Shown: positions 1 through 8,368 of the stretch, piece after piece
How positions within the stretch are numbered: the stretch's first letter is position 1
How the letters are laid out: each line of letters begins with the position of its first letter
Origin: PALSA-1003 sp963791945
GTDB lineage: Bacteria; Pseudomonadota; Gammaproteobacteria; Burkholderiales; Casimicrobiaceae
Reading direction: 5' to 3'
DNA length: 64,000 nucleotides
Assembly: GCA_963791945.1 (NCBI GenBank)
Contig: CAWBUD010000002.1
Coordinates: 2,418,001-2,482,000, forward strand
Program-made: the position numbers and the translations under genes
The notes under the pieces: generated by a model
What the model was told of the DNA's origin: nothing
Seen by the model: the letters and a program-made list of their open reading frames with translations, nothing else
Database searches by the model: none

Positions 1-5
1 CGCCA

Positions 6-1220
6 TTGCCGGTCACGCGCGCGATGTTCGACCAGTGGATGGTCCCGTGCTACGCGCCGGCGAGCTTCGTTCCCGTGCGCGGCGCCGGTTCGCGCGTCTG
101 GGACCAGCAGGGCCGGATGTATATCGACTTCGCGAGCGGCGTGGCGGTCACCTCGCTCGGCCACTGCCATCCCGCGATCGTCAAGGCGCTCACCGACCAG
201 GCCAGCACGCTCTGGCATGTGTCGAACTGGATGACCAACGAGCCCGCGCTGCGACTCGCGAAGAAGCTGATCGATGCCACGTTCGCGGAGCGCGTCTTTC
301 TCTGCAATTCGGGTGCGGAGGCGAACGAAGCGGCGCTGAAGCTCGCGCGCCGCTATGCGCACGATCATTACGGCAGCGAGAAATTCCGGGTGATCTCGAC
401 GCTGAACGCGTTCCATGGCCGGACGCTGTTCACGGTGTCGGCCGGCGGCCAGGCCAAGTATTCCAGCGGCTTCGGACCTGCGCCGACCGGCTTCACCCAC
501 ATCCGCTACAACGACATCGCGGGCCTGGAAGCGGCCTTCGCCGAGGAAGGCGGCGACGACGTGTGCGCGGTGATCGTCGAGCCGATGCAGGGCGAAGGCG
601 GGATGATTCCCGGTACGCCTGATTTCCTCGCGGCGGCGCGGCGACTGTGCGACGAGCACGACGCGCTGCTGATCTTCGACGAGATCCAGAGCGGCATGGG
701 CCGCACGGGCGCGCTCTTTTCGTACATGCAGAAGGGCGTCGTGCCCGACATCCTGACCAGCGCCAAAGGCCTCGGCGGCGGCTTTCCGGTGGGCGCGATG
801 CTCACGTCCACGGAGACTGCGAGCGCGTTCTCCGTCGGCGTGCACGGCACGACCTTCGGCGGTAATCCCCTGGCCTGCGCGGTCGCCGGCGCGGTATTCG
901 ACATTATCAACACCGTCGAAGTGCTCGACGGCGTCAAGGCGCGCCACGCGCTCTTCATGGAGGGCCTGCGCACGATCAACGCGCGGCGCGAGATCTTCTC
1001 CGACATCCGCGGCGAAGGCGTCTGGCTCGGTTGCGAGCTTGGCGAGCCGTGGCGCGGCAAGGCCGCCGACGTGATGCGCGCCGCGGCCGATGCGGGTCTG
1101 ATCGTGCTGATGGCGGGGCCCGACGTCGTGCGCATCGCCCCGTCGCTCGTCATCAGCCTGGACGAAATCCTGGAAGGGCTGGCGCGGCTCGAAACGGCGC
1201 TCGGGCGCGCGTTGGTGTGA
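6..1220 (+). CDS. astC: Succinylornithine/acetylornithine transaminase
   Basis: Class III PLP-dependent aminotransferase. It moves the amino group of N2-succinylornithine to 2-oxoglutarate in the arginine succinyltransferase (AST) pathway. The N-terminal block FDQWMVPCYAPASF, the CNSGAEANEAALKLAR segment and the PLP lysine in TSAKGLGGGFPVGA (about residue 254) match AstC/ArgD. The first visible start is TTG at 6, and the residues after it already align with the N-terminus of E. coli AstC, so the true start may lie just before the window; ATG at 24 would remove conserved residues. It is followed by astA and astB, which favours AstC over the biosynthetic ArgD. A palindromic repeat separates it from astA. 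Confidence 0.88.
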   Translation: MPVTRAMFDQWMVPCYAPASFVPVRGAGSRVWDQQGRMYIDFASGVAVTSLGHCHPAIVKALTDQASTLWHVSNWMTNEPALRLAKKLIDATFAERVFLCNSGAEANEAALKLARRYAHDHYGSEKFRVISTLNAFHGRTLFTVSAGGQAKYSSGFGPAPTGFTHIRYNDIAGLEAAFAEEGGDDVCAVIVEPMQGEGGMIPGTPDFLAAARRLCDEHDALLIFDEIQSGMGRTGALFSYMQKGVVPDILTSAKGLGGGFPVGAMLTSTETASAFSVGVHGTTFGGNPLACAVAGAVFDIINTVEVLDGVKARHALFMEGLRTINARREIFSDIRGEGVWLGCELGEPWRGKAADVMRAAADAGLIVLMAGPDVVRIAPSLVISLDEILEGLARLETALGRALV

Positions 1221-1224
1221 GGTT

Positions 1225-1338
1225 GTCATCCCGGCGAAGCACCGGGATGCAAATGCGTCTTCCCGGCGAAGGCCGGGATCCAAGTGTCATGCCTTGAAGC
1301 ACGACGCAAATTGGGCCCCGGCCTGCGCCGGGGCGACG
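1225..1338. repeat. Dispersed palindromic element, family A, copy R1
   Basis: Imperfect palindrome made of GC-rich hairpins. A partial arm (GTCATCCCGGCGAAGCACCG) is followed by a fuller unit ending in CCCCGGCCTGCGCCGGGGCGAC. The same unit recurs at 6382-6458 and 8287-8368. It fills most of the astC-astA gap, where it could act as a terminator or mRNA stabiliser. The partial first arm suggests a nested or rearranged copy. Confidence 0.8.
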
Positions 1339-1364
1339 AGACGCGTTAAGCTCGCGCGGACCTG

Positions 1365-2417
1365 ATGTTCTACGTCCGCCCCATCGCGCGCGCCGACCTC
1401 CCGGCGCTGCTCGCCCTGTCCGAACGGACCGGCGCGGGGCTGACTTCCCTTCCGGCCAACGCGGCACGACTCGAGCACCGGATCGAGCGCTCGCTCGCTT
1501 CCTTCGCCGGCACCGCGACGAAGGCGGAGGCGTGCTACGTGTTCGTGCTGGTCGACGGCGCCAGCGATGCCGTAGTCGGCATCAGTGCGATCGAGGGCGC
1601 GGTCGGCCTCTCCGAGCCCTGGTACAACTACCATGTCGGAACGCAGGTCCACGCCTCGCGCGAGCTCGACGTCTATACCGCCGCGCCCACGCTTTTCTTG
1701 AGCAACGATCACACCGGGCACAGCGAGCTGTGCTCGCTATTCCTCGACTCTCGCTATCGTCGCGCCCGCAACGGTCCGCTGATCGCCAAGGCGCGGCTGC
1801 TGTTCATCGCCGAGTTCGCCGAGCGCTTCGCCTCGAAGGTGATCGCGGAGATGCGGGGCAGGCTCGACGCGCACGGCAAGAGCCCGTTCTGGGAAGGGCT
1901 CGGACGGCACTTCTTCGTCATGGAATACTCGCGCGCCGATTATCTGACGGGCATCGGCCAGAAGGCGTTCATCGCCGAGCTGATGCCGCGCCATCCCGTG
2001 TATACGACGTTGCTGCCGCCGGAAGCGCGCGCGGTGATCGGCGAAGTGCACGGCGACACGGAAGCCGCGCGGGCGATGCTCGAGGCCGAAGGCTTCCGTT
2101 ACGAAGGCTACGTCGACATCTTCGACGCGGGGCCGACGCTCGAATGTTTCCGCGACGACATCCGCGCGGTGCGCCAGAGCCGGACGCTGCCCGTGGCGAT
2201 CGGAGAAGAAAACCCGGTACCGGACAGCCTGACCGACGAAGTCGTGTGGCTGGTCACCAACCGCGGCTTCGAGGGGTTTCGCTCGATCCTCGCGCCGGCG
2301 CCGGCCCGCATCGCCCGCTTTCCGCTGCTTCCGCACGCCGCCGCGGCGCTCGGCGTGGTGGCGGGCGACACGGTGCGCGCGGTGCCGCTCGCGCCACGCG
2401 ACCGTTTGCAAGCATGA
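1365..2417 (+). CDS. astA: Arginine N-succinyltransferase
   Basis: First committed step of the AST pathway: arginine + succinyl-CoA gives N2-succinylarginine. The 350-residue length is normal for the family. The N-terminus MFYVRPIARADLPALLALSE, the segment ACYVFVLVDGASDAVVGISA and the RYRRARNGPLIAKARLLFIAEF-like middle are AstA signatures. It starts with ATG at 1365. Its stop codon overlaps the astB start (ATGA at 2414-2417), so the two are probably translationally coupled. Betaproteobacteria may encode two AstA paralogues side by side, but only one is present here. Confidence 0.95.
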   Translation: MFYVRPIARADLPALLALSERTGAGLTSLPANAARLEHRIERSLASFAGTATKAEACYVFVLVDGASDAVVGISAIEGAVGLSEPWYNYHVGTQVHASRELDVYTAAPTLFLSNDHTGHSELCSLFLDSRYRRARNGPLIAKARLLFIAEFAERFASKVIAEMRGRLDAHGKSPFWEGLGRHFFVMEYSRADYLTGIGQKAFIAELMPRHPVYTTLLPPEARAVIGEVHGDTEAARAMLEAEGFRYEGYVDIFDAGPTLECFRDDIRAVRQSRTLPVAIGEENPVPDSLTDEVVWLVTNRGFEGFRSILAPAPARIARFPLLPHAAAALGVVAGDTVRAVPLAPRDRLQA

Positions 2418-3757
2418 GTCGCGCAAACGCGACCGAAGTCAACTTCGACGGGCTGCCCGGGCCGACGCACAACTACAGCGGCCTCGCGGAGGGCAATCTC
2501 GCTTCGGAGCGCCACAAGAGCCGGATTGCCAACCCGCGGCAAGCCGCGCTGCAGGGCCTCGCGAAAATGAAGGCGCTGGCCGATCGCGGTTACGCCCAAG
2601 CCGTGCTGCCGCCGCACGAACGCCCCGACATCGCCGCGCTGCGCGGCCTCGGCTTCGAAGGCGACGAGCCGGCGGTGCTTCGCGCCGCCGCGAAAGCCGC
2701 GCCGCAAGCGCTCGCCGCCTGCTCCTCGGCGGCGGCGATGTGGGTCGCCAACGCCGCGACGGTGAGCCCCTCCGCGGATGCGTCCGATGGCCGTGTGCAC
2801 TTCACGCCGGCCAATCTGGTGTCGCACTTCCACCGTTCGCTCGAAACCGCGACCACGACGCGCGTGCTGCGCTCGATCTTCGCCGACGAACGCCGTTTCG
2901 TCGTGCACGACGCGCTGGCCGCCGCCGCGCAGCTCGGCGACGAGGGCGCGGCCAATCACACGCGATTCGCGGCCGATGCGGGCATGGCCGGCGTCGAGCT
3001 CTTCGTCTACGGACGGAGCGGGTTCGATGCTAGCGCGAGCGCACCGCGGCGCTTTCCCGCGCGGCAGACCCGCGAAGCGAGCGAGGCAGTCGCCCGTCGT
3101 CACAAGCTCGCGCCGGAGCGCACGCTGTTCGCGCAGCAGCATCCCGACGCGATCGATGCCGGCGTCTTCCACAACGACGTGATCGCCGTGGGCTCGGGGA
3201 CGACGTTGTTCTGCCACGAGCGGGCGTTCGTCGACCAGGGCGCCGTTCTCACCGCGCTCGCGGACCGTGTCGGCGCCGGCTTGGCGGCGATCGTCGTCGA
3301 GGAGCGCGAGGTGACGCTGGAGCGCGCGGTCGCGACGTATCTTTTCAACAGCCAGCTCCTCGTACGCCCTGCCGGCGGGCTGCTGCTCGTTGCGCCTTCG
3401 GAATGTCGCGAAGATCCGAAGGTCGCCCTGCTCCTCGAGCGGCTCACGTCGGGCGACGGGCCGATCCGCGAAGTTCTCACGTTCGACTTGCGCCAGAGCA
3501 TGCACAACGGCGGCGGGCCGGCGTGCCTCCGCCTGCGCGTCGTGCTCACCGACGAAGAACGCGCCGCCCTCGGCGCACCGGTGTGGCTCGACGATGCGCT
3601 GCATGGCGAGCTGGTCGCGTGGGTGCAAAGGCACTATCGCGACCGGCTCGCGCCGGCGGATCTCGCCGATCCGGAGCTTCTGACGGAAGGACGCACGGCG
3701 CTGGACGAGGTGTCGCGGATGCTGCGCCTGGGCAGCGTGTATCCGTTCCAGCGGTGA
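2414..3757 (+). CDS. astB: N-succinylarginine dihydrolase
   Basis: Converts N2-succinylarginine to N2-succinylornithine, CO2 and ammonia (AST pathway step 2). The product is 447 residues, the same length as the E. coli enzyme. The N-terminal block EVNFDGLPGPTHNYSGLAEG is diagnostic, and the catalytic cysteine is probably Cys371 in GGGPACLRLRV. The start ATG at 2414 overlaps the astA stop by four bases. A long open frame upstream (from 1532) is only the shadow of astA. astD and astE do not follow, and a palindromic repeat plus a convergent sulfatase gene come next. Confidence 0.95.
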   Translation: MSRANATEVNFDGLPGPTHNYSGLAEGNLASERHKSRIANPRQAALQGLAKMKALADRGYAQAVLPPHERPDIAALRGLGFEGDEPAVLRAAAKAAPQALAACSSAAAMWVANAATVSPSADASDGRVHFTPANLVSHFHRSLETATTTRVLRSIFADERRFVVHDALAAAAQLGDEGAANHTRFAADAGMAGVELFVYGRSGFDASASAPRRFPARQTREASEAVARRHKLAPERTLFAQQHPDAIDAGVFHNDVIAVGSGTTLFCHERAFVDQGAVLTALADRVGAGLAAIVVEEREVTLERAVATYLFNSQLLVRPAGGLLLVAPSECREDPKVALLLERLTSGDGPIREVLTFDLRQSMHNGGGPACLRLRVVLTDEERAALGAPVWLDDALHGELVAWVQRHYRDRLAPADLADPELLTEGRTALDEVSRMLRLGSVYPFQR

Positions 3758-3762
3758 GCCGC

Positions 3763-3836
3763 GTCGTCCCCGCGGAAGCGGGGACCAGTGTCTTTGGGCG
3801 CAACGACACTGGATTCCCGCTTGCGCGGGAATGACG
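3763..3836. repeat. Dispersed palindromic element, family B, copy R2
   Basis: Two hairpin arms: GTCGTCCCCGCGGAAGCGGGGAC and TTCCCGCTTGCGCGGGAATGAC, joined by a spacer containing CTTTGGGC. It lies between the convergent stops of astB (3757) and the sulfatase (3839), where it may terminate both transcripts. Related copies are at 12533, 13827 and 17526. Confidence 0.82.
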
Positions 3837-3838
3837 AA

Positions 3839-4639
3839 CTACGCGAACGCATCCTTCGCGAGCCGGAACAGCAGCGGCACTTCGAGCGTCTTCTCGTGCG
3901 ACACGCCGTGCTCCCACAGGCCGTCCTCGCCCCAGCAATCGCCGTGGTCGGCGCACGCGATCACGGTCTCGTTGGCGAAGCGCGCAAGCAACGGCTCGAG
4001 CACCGTGTCGCACCATTCGATGCAAGCCACCTGACGGCGGCGCGCCTCGGCAGCGTCGTTGCTCTCGCCGAAAGCGAGCGACGGATTGTACGAAGGGTCC
4101 CACGGCGCGCCTTCGTAGTAGTACGGCACGTGGGTCTCGGCCAGGTTCAGGAAGACGAATGCCGGCGTGCCCGCGCTCAACTGTCCGAGCGTCGACTCGA
4201 TCCAGGCGATCTGCTTCCTGAGCGACGGTCCGCGCGCATAAGCGAAGCTGTCGAAATCGGCGCTGAGCACGCGTCCGGTCGGCCGCTCCGGATTGAACCA
4301 GTTCACCGCGCCGGTGCCGAGCGTGCGGTAGCCGAGCTTCTTCAGCCCGTCGATGATGTTGTGCCCCGACAGCGTCACCAGCGGCGGCGCCGCACCGGGA
4401 TGTCCGCCGCCCTCCATGCGGAAGATCTTGCCGTACTTCGGGTTGACGTACGGCTCGCGCCGGCTGGCATCGCCCGGCGTGAATCCCATGAAAAACGCCG
4501 CGTGCGAGCCGTAGGTGAAATGCGACGGCGCCTGCGCGCGCGTGAGCGGCGACAGCGATTTCAGGTTCGGCGCCCTGGCTTCGACGAACGCGTCGTAGCG
4601 ACAGGAGTCGAGCGTGATGAACAGTATGGAGCGCGGCAT
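3839..4639 (-). CDS. Compact sulfatase-like hydrolase (alkaline phosphatase superfamily)
   Basis: 266 residues starting MPRSILFITLDSCRYDAF. The DSCRYD motif sits where alkaline-phosphatase-superfamily enzymes bind metal and carry the nucleophile, and ADHGDCWGEDG near residue 235 is the second metal site of the sulfatase fold. The product is much shorter than classical sulfatases (about 450-550 residues) and has no signal peptide, so it may be cytoplasmic. In DSCRYDAF the usual Ser/Cys-x-Pro-Ser-Arg maturation motif is not visible, so formylglycine formation is doubtful and phosphodiesterase-type activity is possible. The substrate is unknown. It lies just downstream of the MFS gene on the same strand (49 bases), which suggests co-transcription. 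Confidence 0.7.
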   Translation of the reverse strand: MPRSILFITLDSCRYDAFVEARAPNLKSLSPLTRAQAPSHFTYGSHAAFFMGFTPGDASRREPYVNPKYGKIFRMEGGGHPGAAPPLVTLSGHNIIDGLKKLGYRTLGTGAVNWFNPERPTGRVLSADFDSFAYARGPSLRKQIAWIESTLGQLSAGTPAFVFLNLAETHVPYYYEGAPWDPSYNPSLAFGESNDAAEARRRQVACIEWCDTVLEPLLARFANETVIACADHGDCWGEDGLWEHGVSHEKTLEVPLLFRLAKDAFA

Positions 4640-4688
4640 GATCGAGGCGAGCCGCGGTGCGCTCGCCTTCGGAGTGCGAGCGCGGATT

Positions 4689-5972
4689 TTACTCCAGCAC
4701 CGTGGTCGGCAGGACGCGGTGTCGACGCACCGGCGACCACAGGACGGCCGCCGCCGACAGGGCGACGCCGAGCGCGGCGACGGTGAACAGCGTCCCGCGC
4801 AAGCCGATCACGGTGGCGAGCACCCCGCCGATCAGCGCGCCGAGCGGCGCGGCGGCGACAGTGAGAAAGCGCATCGTCGCCGTCATCCGTCCCAGCAGGC
4901 GGTCGGGTGTGATCGCCTGCCGCAACGCGAGATAGTTGATCGCGTACACGATCGCACCGAAGTCGAATACCAGCATCGCGCCGCCAAGGGCGAAGGTTGC
5001 CGGCCATCCCGATCCGCCGAGAAGCGCGAACGCCTGCCAGCCCACGACCGTCAGCACGAGCCCGTGTACGATCACCGGTCCGACGCCGAAACGGCGCGAC
5101 AGCCGCTCCGCGAACGCGGACGCCAGCACGCATCCCAGCCCGCCGCAGGCGTAGGCGAAACCGATCGCGCCCGCCGAGAGACCGAGCTCGCGCGTGGCGA
5201 ACAGGATGAGCACGGCAATCTGCATTTGGTGCAGGATCTGCCATAAGCCGGCGAGCCACGCGAGTCCCCAGAGTGTCCGGTTTCCCCAGACGAGCCGAAG
5301 CCCCTCGCCAATCTCTCGCCACACATTCGCCGCGCCGTTCGGCTGGACAACGTCGCTCTTCGCCTTGATCCTGCGCAGCATCAGCGCCGAGGCGAAGAAC
5401 GCAAGCGCGTCGAAGGCGATCGCGAACGGCGCCGTGAGCGCCTGGATGAGCCCGCCCGCCATCCCGGGACCGATCAACGCCGCGGAGGTTTCGCCGAGCG
5501 ATATCTTCGCGTTCGCTTCGACCAGGCGCTTGCGCCCCGCCATCTGCGCGAGCAGCACCTGGTAGGCCGCGCCGCCGACGACGTTCTGCACGCCGCACAC
5601 GAAGCCGATCACGAACAGAAGCTCGATCGAGAGTTTCCCGAACCACGCCGCAATCGGGATCACCGCGAGCGCGAGCGCGCGGCCCACGTCGGAGGCGATC
5701 ACGACCGGAAGCTTGCGCACGCGATCGAGCAGCACGCCCACGTGCAGGCTGCAGAGCGCGAAGGGCAGCGTCTCCAGCGCGATCAGGATCCCCATTTGCA
5801 GCGGCGAGGCATGCAGCAGCAGCGCCGCCGTCAATGGCAGCGCGAGGTTGGTGATCTGCGCGCCGTAGGCGGTGACCGTGAGCGAGACCCAGAGCCGCCG
5901 GAAGTCGCGGGAGAGCCACAAGCCGCGAAAGCGGCGGCGAAGACGGGTGAAGAGTGGTCTGGTCGTTCTCAT
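4689..5972 (-). CDS. MFS transporter (EntS-like, MFS_3 type)
   Basis: 427 residues with about 12 hydrophobic segments. The N-terminal block SRDFRRLWVSLTVTAYGAQI and the cytoplasmic loop GVLLDRVRKLPVVIASDVGRA (D-R-x-R-K) are typical of the drug/siderophore exporter branch of the Major Facilitator Superfamily. The start ATG at 5972 is well supported by GGAGGT eight bases upstream. The long upstream region (5973-6466) has strong hairpins and a possible short leader frame, so expression may be controlled after initiation. The substrate cannot be told from sequence. Confidence 0.82.
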   Translation of the reverse strand: MRTTRPLFTRLRRRFRGLWLSRDFRRLWVSLTVTAYGAQITNLALPLTAALLLHASPLQMGILIALETLPFALCSLHVGVLLDRVRKLPVVIASDVGRALALAVIPIAAWFGKLSIELLFVIGFVCGVQNVVGGAAYQVLLAQMAGRKRLVEANAKISLGETSAALIGPGMAGGLIQALTAPFAIAFDALAFFASALMLRRIKAKSDVVQPNGAANVWREIGEGLRLVWGNRTLWGLAWLAGLWQILHQMQIAVLILFATRELGLSAGAIGFAYACGGLGCVLASAFAERLSRRFGVGPVIVHGLVLTVVGWQAFALLGGSGWPATFALGGAMLVFDFGAIVYAINYLALRQAITPDRLLGRMTATMRFLTVAAAPLGALIGGVLATVIGLRGTLFTVAALGVALSAAAVLWSPVRRHRVLPTTVLE

Positions 5973-6108
5973 AGCTGCTTACCTCCGGCCGCGAGCAAAG
6001 CGCGCGGCCGCCGGTCATCCGGCACCGGCGGGAAGGAAGCTTCGGGATACTGGCCCGGAGTTCGGTTCCCGCCCTACCCGGCGGCGGGAAACCGGCGACG
6101 GGCAGTGA

Positions 6109-6249
6109 TCAGCGCAACGGCGAGGGCAGCGTCCCCGACCCGGGGTCGGAGAGGCGTCCGCCCGGGAACATACCCCACGCGAACGCGCGCGCCGCCGCAT
6201 TGATTGCAATCGCAATCGCGGTGACGGAAGTCGTCGGCGTCCTGGTCAT
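6109..6249 (-). CDS. Possible short leader peptide frame (46 codons)
   Basis: ATG at 6249, ending with TGA at 6109, about 135 bases before the MFS start. The peptide contains an alternating AIAIAIN stretch followed by AAARAF, reminiscent of leader peptides rich in a few residues. The GC-rich hairpins lie over its 3' half. There is only a weak GGA-type ribosome site about 12 bases upstream. It may be chance. Confidence 0.22.
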   Translation of the reverse strand: MTRTPTTSVTAIAIAINAAARAFAWGMFPGGRLSDPGSGTLPSPLR

Positions 6250-6381
6250 GGGGGGAGCATTCCTCGAGTTGTTGTTGGAAGAAGGCTCGAGTGTACGCGC
6301 GGCGCTCCGATCTGCCAAGGAATGCTCACGCCGTTCACGGGATGCGAGCACCGGTCTGTCGCATTTGTGCGACTAGGTTTC

Positions 6382-6458
6382 GTCATCCCGGCGAAGGCCG
6401 GGATCCAAGTTGCCTTTTCGCCACGGGAAACTTGGGCCCCGGCCTGCGCCGGGGCGAC
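6382..6458. repeat. Dispersed palindromic element, family A, copy R3
   Basis: The cleanest family A copy. The left arm GTCATCCCGGCGAAGGCCGG and the right arm GGCCTGCGCCGGGGCGAC are each hairpins. The left arm is also similar to the reverse complement of the right arm (ATCCAAGT against ACTTGGGC), so the whole 77-base unit is a large imperfect palindrome. It sits eight bases downstream of the stop of the substrate-binding protein gene at 6467. Confidence 0.85.
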
Positions 6459-6466
6459 AAACGTTG

Positions 6467-8284
6467 TTATCGCGCGGCCTGCTGCCGCTTCTCGTCCACA
6501 TCGAGATACTTCCACGGGTGCTCCCAGTACGCGTGCTTCTTGTAGCCGCGCACCCACGGCTGGACGAGGGTGTTCTCGATCGTGTAGAAGCCGAGCCACC
6601 ACGGGTTGTACGCGGCGACCAGCTCGGACATGCGGCGGTAGATCTTGTTGCGCTCCGGACCGTCGGGCAGTCGGCGCGACGCGCGATAGAGCTCGTCATA
6701 CTCCGGCAGCGCGAAGCGGGCGTAGTTGGTCTGGCCGATGTTCGGCCCGTAGAGGAGCTGCGCGAAGGCGTCTCCTTCGCCGTAGAGCGTGATCCAGCCC
6801 ACGCGCCACATCTGGAGCTGGCCCGCCTTCCCCATCTTGATCAGATCGGGGAACTTCTGCTTCAGGAATTCGATGCGGATGCCGACCGTCTTCATGCTCT
6901 TCTGCCACAGCTCGTCGAACTCGCGATCGCGCGACGACGGCGTGGACGCCATGACCAGCGTAAACGGTTTGCCGTCCGGCAGCTCGCGATAACCGTCGCG
7001 GTCGCGGTCCTTGTAGCCGAACCGGTCGAGGAGCGCGTTCGCCCCGGCCGGATCGAACTTGAGCGCCACGTCCCAGCGGTCGTCGTGTCCGGGCAGATTC
7101 GGCGGTATCGGCTGCGTCGCGGGAAGCGCCTGGCCCTGGTAGACCACCCGGATCATCTGCGGCCGGTCGAACGCCATCGAGATCGCGCGGCGGAGCGCGA
7201 TCTTCTCCTTCTGATAACCGCCGACGACCGGGTCCTCCATGTTGAAGTAAGCGTACTGCAGCGAAGGCTGGGTGATCCGTTCCAGCACGACGCCGCGTTG
7301 CGCGTACGCCGGACGCAGCTTCCCGGCGGCGTCGAGCACGGTCTCGGAAAGATCGGACGGAACGTTCACGTAGTCGAGCGCCCCGCTGTTGAAGGCGAGC
7401 AGCCGCGGGTTCGACTCCTCGATGATGCTGATCTCGATGCGACCCACGATGGGAAGCTTCTTGCCGCGCATCGTCGCGACCAGCTCGCGGTCCGCCGGGT
7501 CCGCGCTGTCGGGGAACGTCTCTTCGCGATGGTTCGGGTTGGCTTCCAGCACGATCTGCTGGCCGCGGCGCCACGATTTCAGACGGTACGCGCCCGTGCC
7601 GACCGGGTGGTCCATCACCCACCCGTTGGCGTCGCCGTAGGCCTCGACGACTTCGCGCGCGACGGCGGCCATCGGCGACTGCGTCATGTAGCCGAGCATG
7701 ATGTAGTCGGCTTCATGAAGCTCGAGCCGCAGCGTATAGCGATCGAGCGCCCGCAGCCCTTCGATCGGGGCGTCGTAGTCGAATCGGCCCGTCTTCTTGG
7801 CCGCCTCGATCGTCGTTTCCGCGCCGATGACCTTGCCCTGTACGTACCATGCGAACGGCGAGCGGATGCGGGGATCCAGGAGCCGCTTCCACGAGTAGAT
7901 GTAATCGGCCGCGGTCAGCTCGCGCTTCCTGCCCTTGAAGGCAGGATCGTCGGCGAAATAGACGCCGGGCCTGACACGCATCGTCCAGGTGCGGCCCCCG
8001 TCGGCGATCTCGGGCATCGCCGCGGCGGTGCGCGGCACGCGCTTGTACGGCCGCGCGAGATAGTCGAACCCGTAGAGCGTCTCGAAGATCGCGCGGTTGA
8101 CGCTGTCCGAGTAGAGATCGCTCGTCGCCTGCGGGTCGAAGCCGGTCTCGGCGACGATGAAAGCGGTGCGAATCGTCTTGGTCGAATCCGCGGCGCGGGC
8201 TTCCACGGCGAGACCGATCGGCGCGAGCATGGCGCCGACGATCAACGCACGGCGCCGCCTGTCTACCGGCTTATCGCGCAGCAT
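6467..8284 (-). CDS. Peptide-type ABC transporter substrate-binding protein, paralogue 1
   Basis: 605 residues, family 5 extracellular solute-binding protein (DppA/OppA type). The N-terminus DRRRRALIVGAMLAPIGLAV followed by EARAADS is a signal peptide with a run of arginines, ending at an AxA site. The domain signatures are FIVAETGFDPQATSDLYSD, the YIYSWKRLLDPR helix and YFNMEDPVVGGY. I chose ATG at 8284: residues further upstream would be translated from the palindromic repeat R4. It is about as long as, and clearly homologous to, the two proteins encoded just upstream. No permease or ATPase genes adjoin, so it would need a transporter encoded elsewhere. Confidence 0.88.
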   Translation of the reverse strand: MLRDKPVDRRRRALIVGAMLAPIGLAVEARAADSTKTIRTAFIVAETGFDPQATSDLYSDSVNRAIFETLYGFDYLARPYKRVPRTAAAMPEIADGGRTWTMRVRPGVYFADDPAFKGRKRELTAADYIYSWKRLLDPRIRSPFAWYVQGKVIGAETTIEAAKKTGRFDYDAPIEGLRALDRYTLRLELHEADYIMLGYMTQSPMAAVAREVVEAYGDANGWVMDHPVGTGAYRLKSWRRGQQIVLEANPNHREETFPDSADPADRELVATMRGKKLPIVGRIEISIIEESNPRLLAFNSGALDYVNVPSDLSETVLDAAGKLRPAYAQRGVVLERITQPSLQYAYFNMEDPVVGGYQKEKIALRRAISMAFDRPQMIRVVYQGQALPATQPIPPNLPGHDDRWDVALKFDPAGANALLDRFGYKDRDRDGYRELPDGKPFTLVMASTPSSRDREFDELWQKSMKTVGIRIEFLKQKFPDLIKMGKAGQLQMWRVGWITLYGEGDAFAQLLYGPNIGQTNYARFALPEYDELYRASRRLPDGPERNKIYRRMSELVAAYNPWWLGFYTIENTLVQPWVRGYKKHAYWEHPWKYLDVDEKRQQAAR

Positions 8285-8286
8285 GT

Positions 8287-8368
8287 GTCGCCCCGGCGCC
8301 GGCCGGGGCCCAAGTCGTAAGCGTTGAAAATACAAAGCCCATTGGATCCCGGCCTGCGCCGGGATGAC
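8287..8368. repeat. Dispersed palindromic element, family A, copy R4, filling an intergenic gap
   Basis: Arms GTCGCCCCGGCGCCGGCCGG and GGATCCCGGCCTGCGCCGGG. It occupies essentially the whole gap between the stop of paralogue 2 (8369) and the start of paralogue 1 (8284), leaving two bases at one side. A stable hairpin immediately before the start codon should influence translation or separate the expression of the two genes. Confidence 0.85.

Larger units (their letters stand above)
5973..6466. other. Noncoding leader region upstream of the MFS gene
   Basis: About 490 bases with no well-supported protein gene. Read on the minus strand it holds a possible 46-codon frame (6109-6249), a GC-rich hairpin centred on CCGACCCCGGGTCGG near 6135-6150 flanked by GGGCGG and CTGCCC, and a second palindromic stretch around 6065-6090 (TCCCGCC/GGCGGGA). 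The right end contains repeat R3. I could not match it to a known riboswitch class. Confidence 0.5.

Noticed and set aside
6100..6180. Known riboswitch (ykkC, mini-ykkC or yybP type) in the MFS leader
   Set aside because: Hairpins are present, but I could not find the conserved bases of any of these classes.
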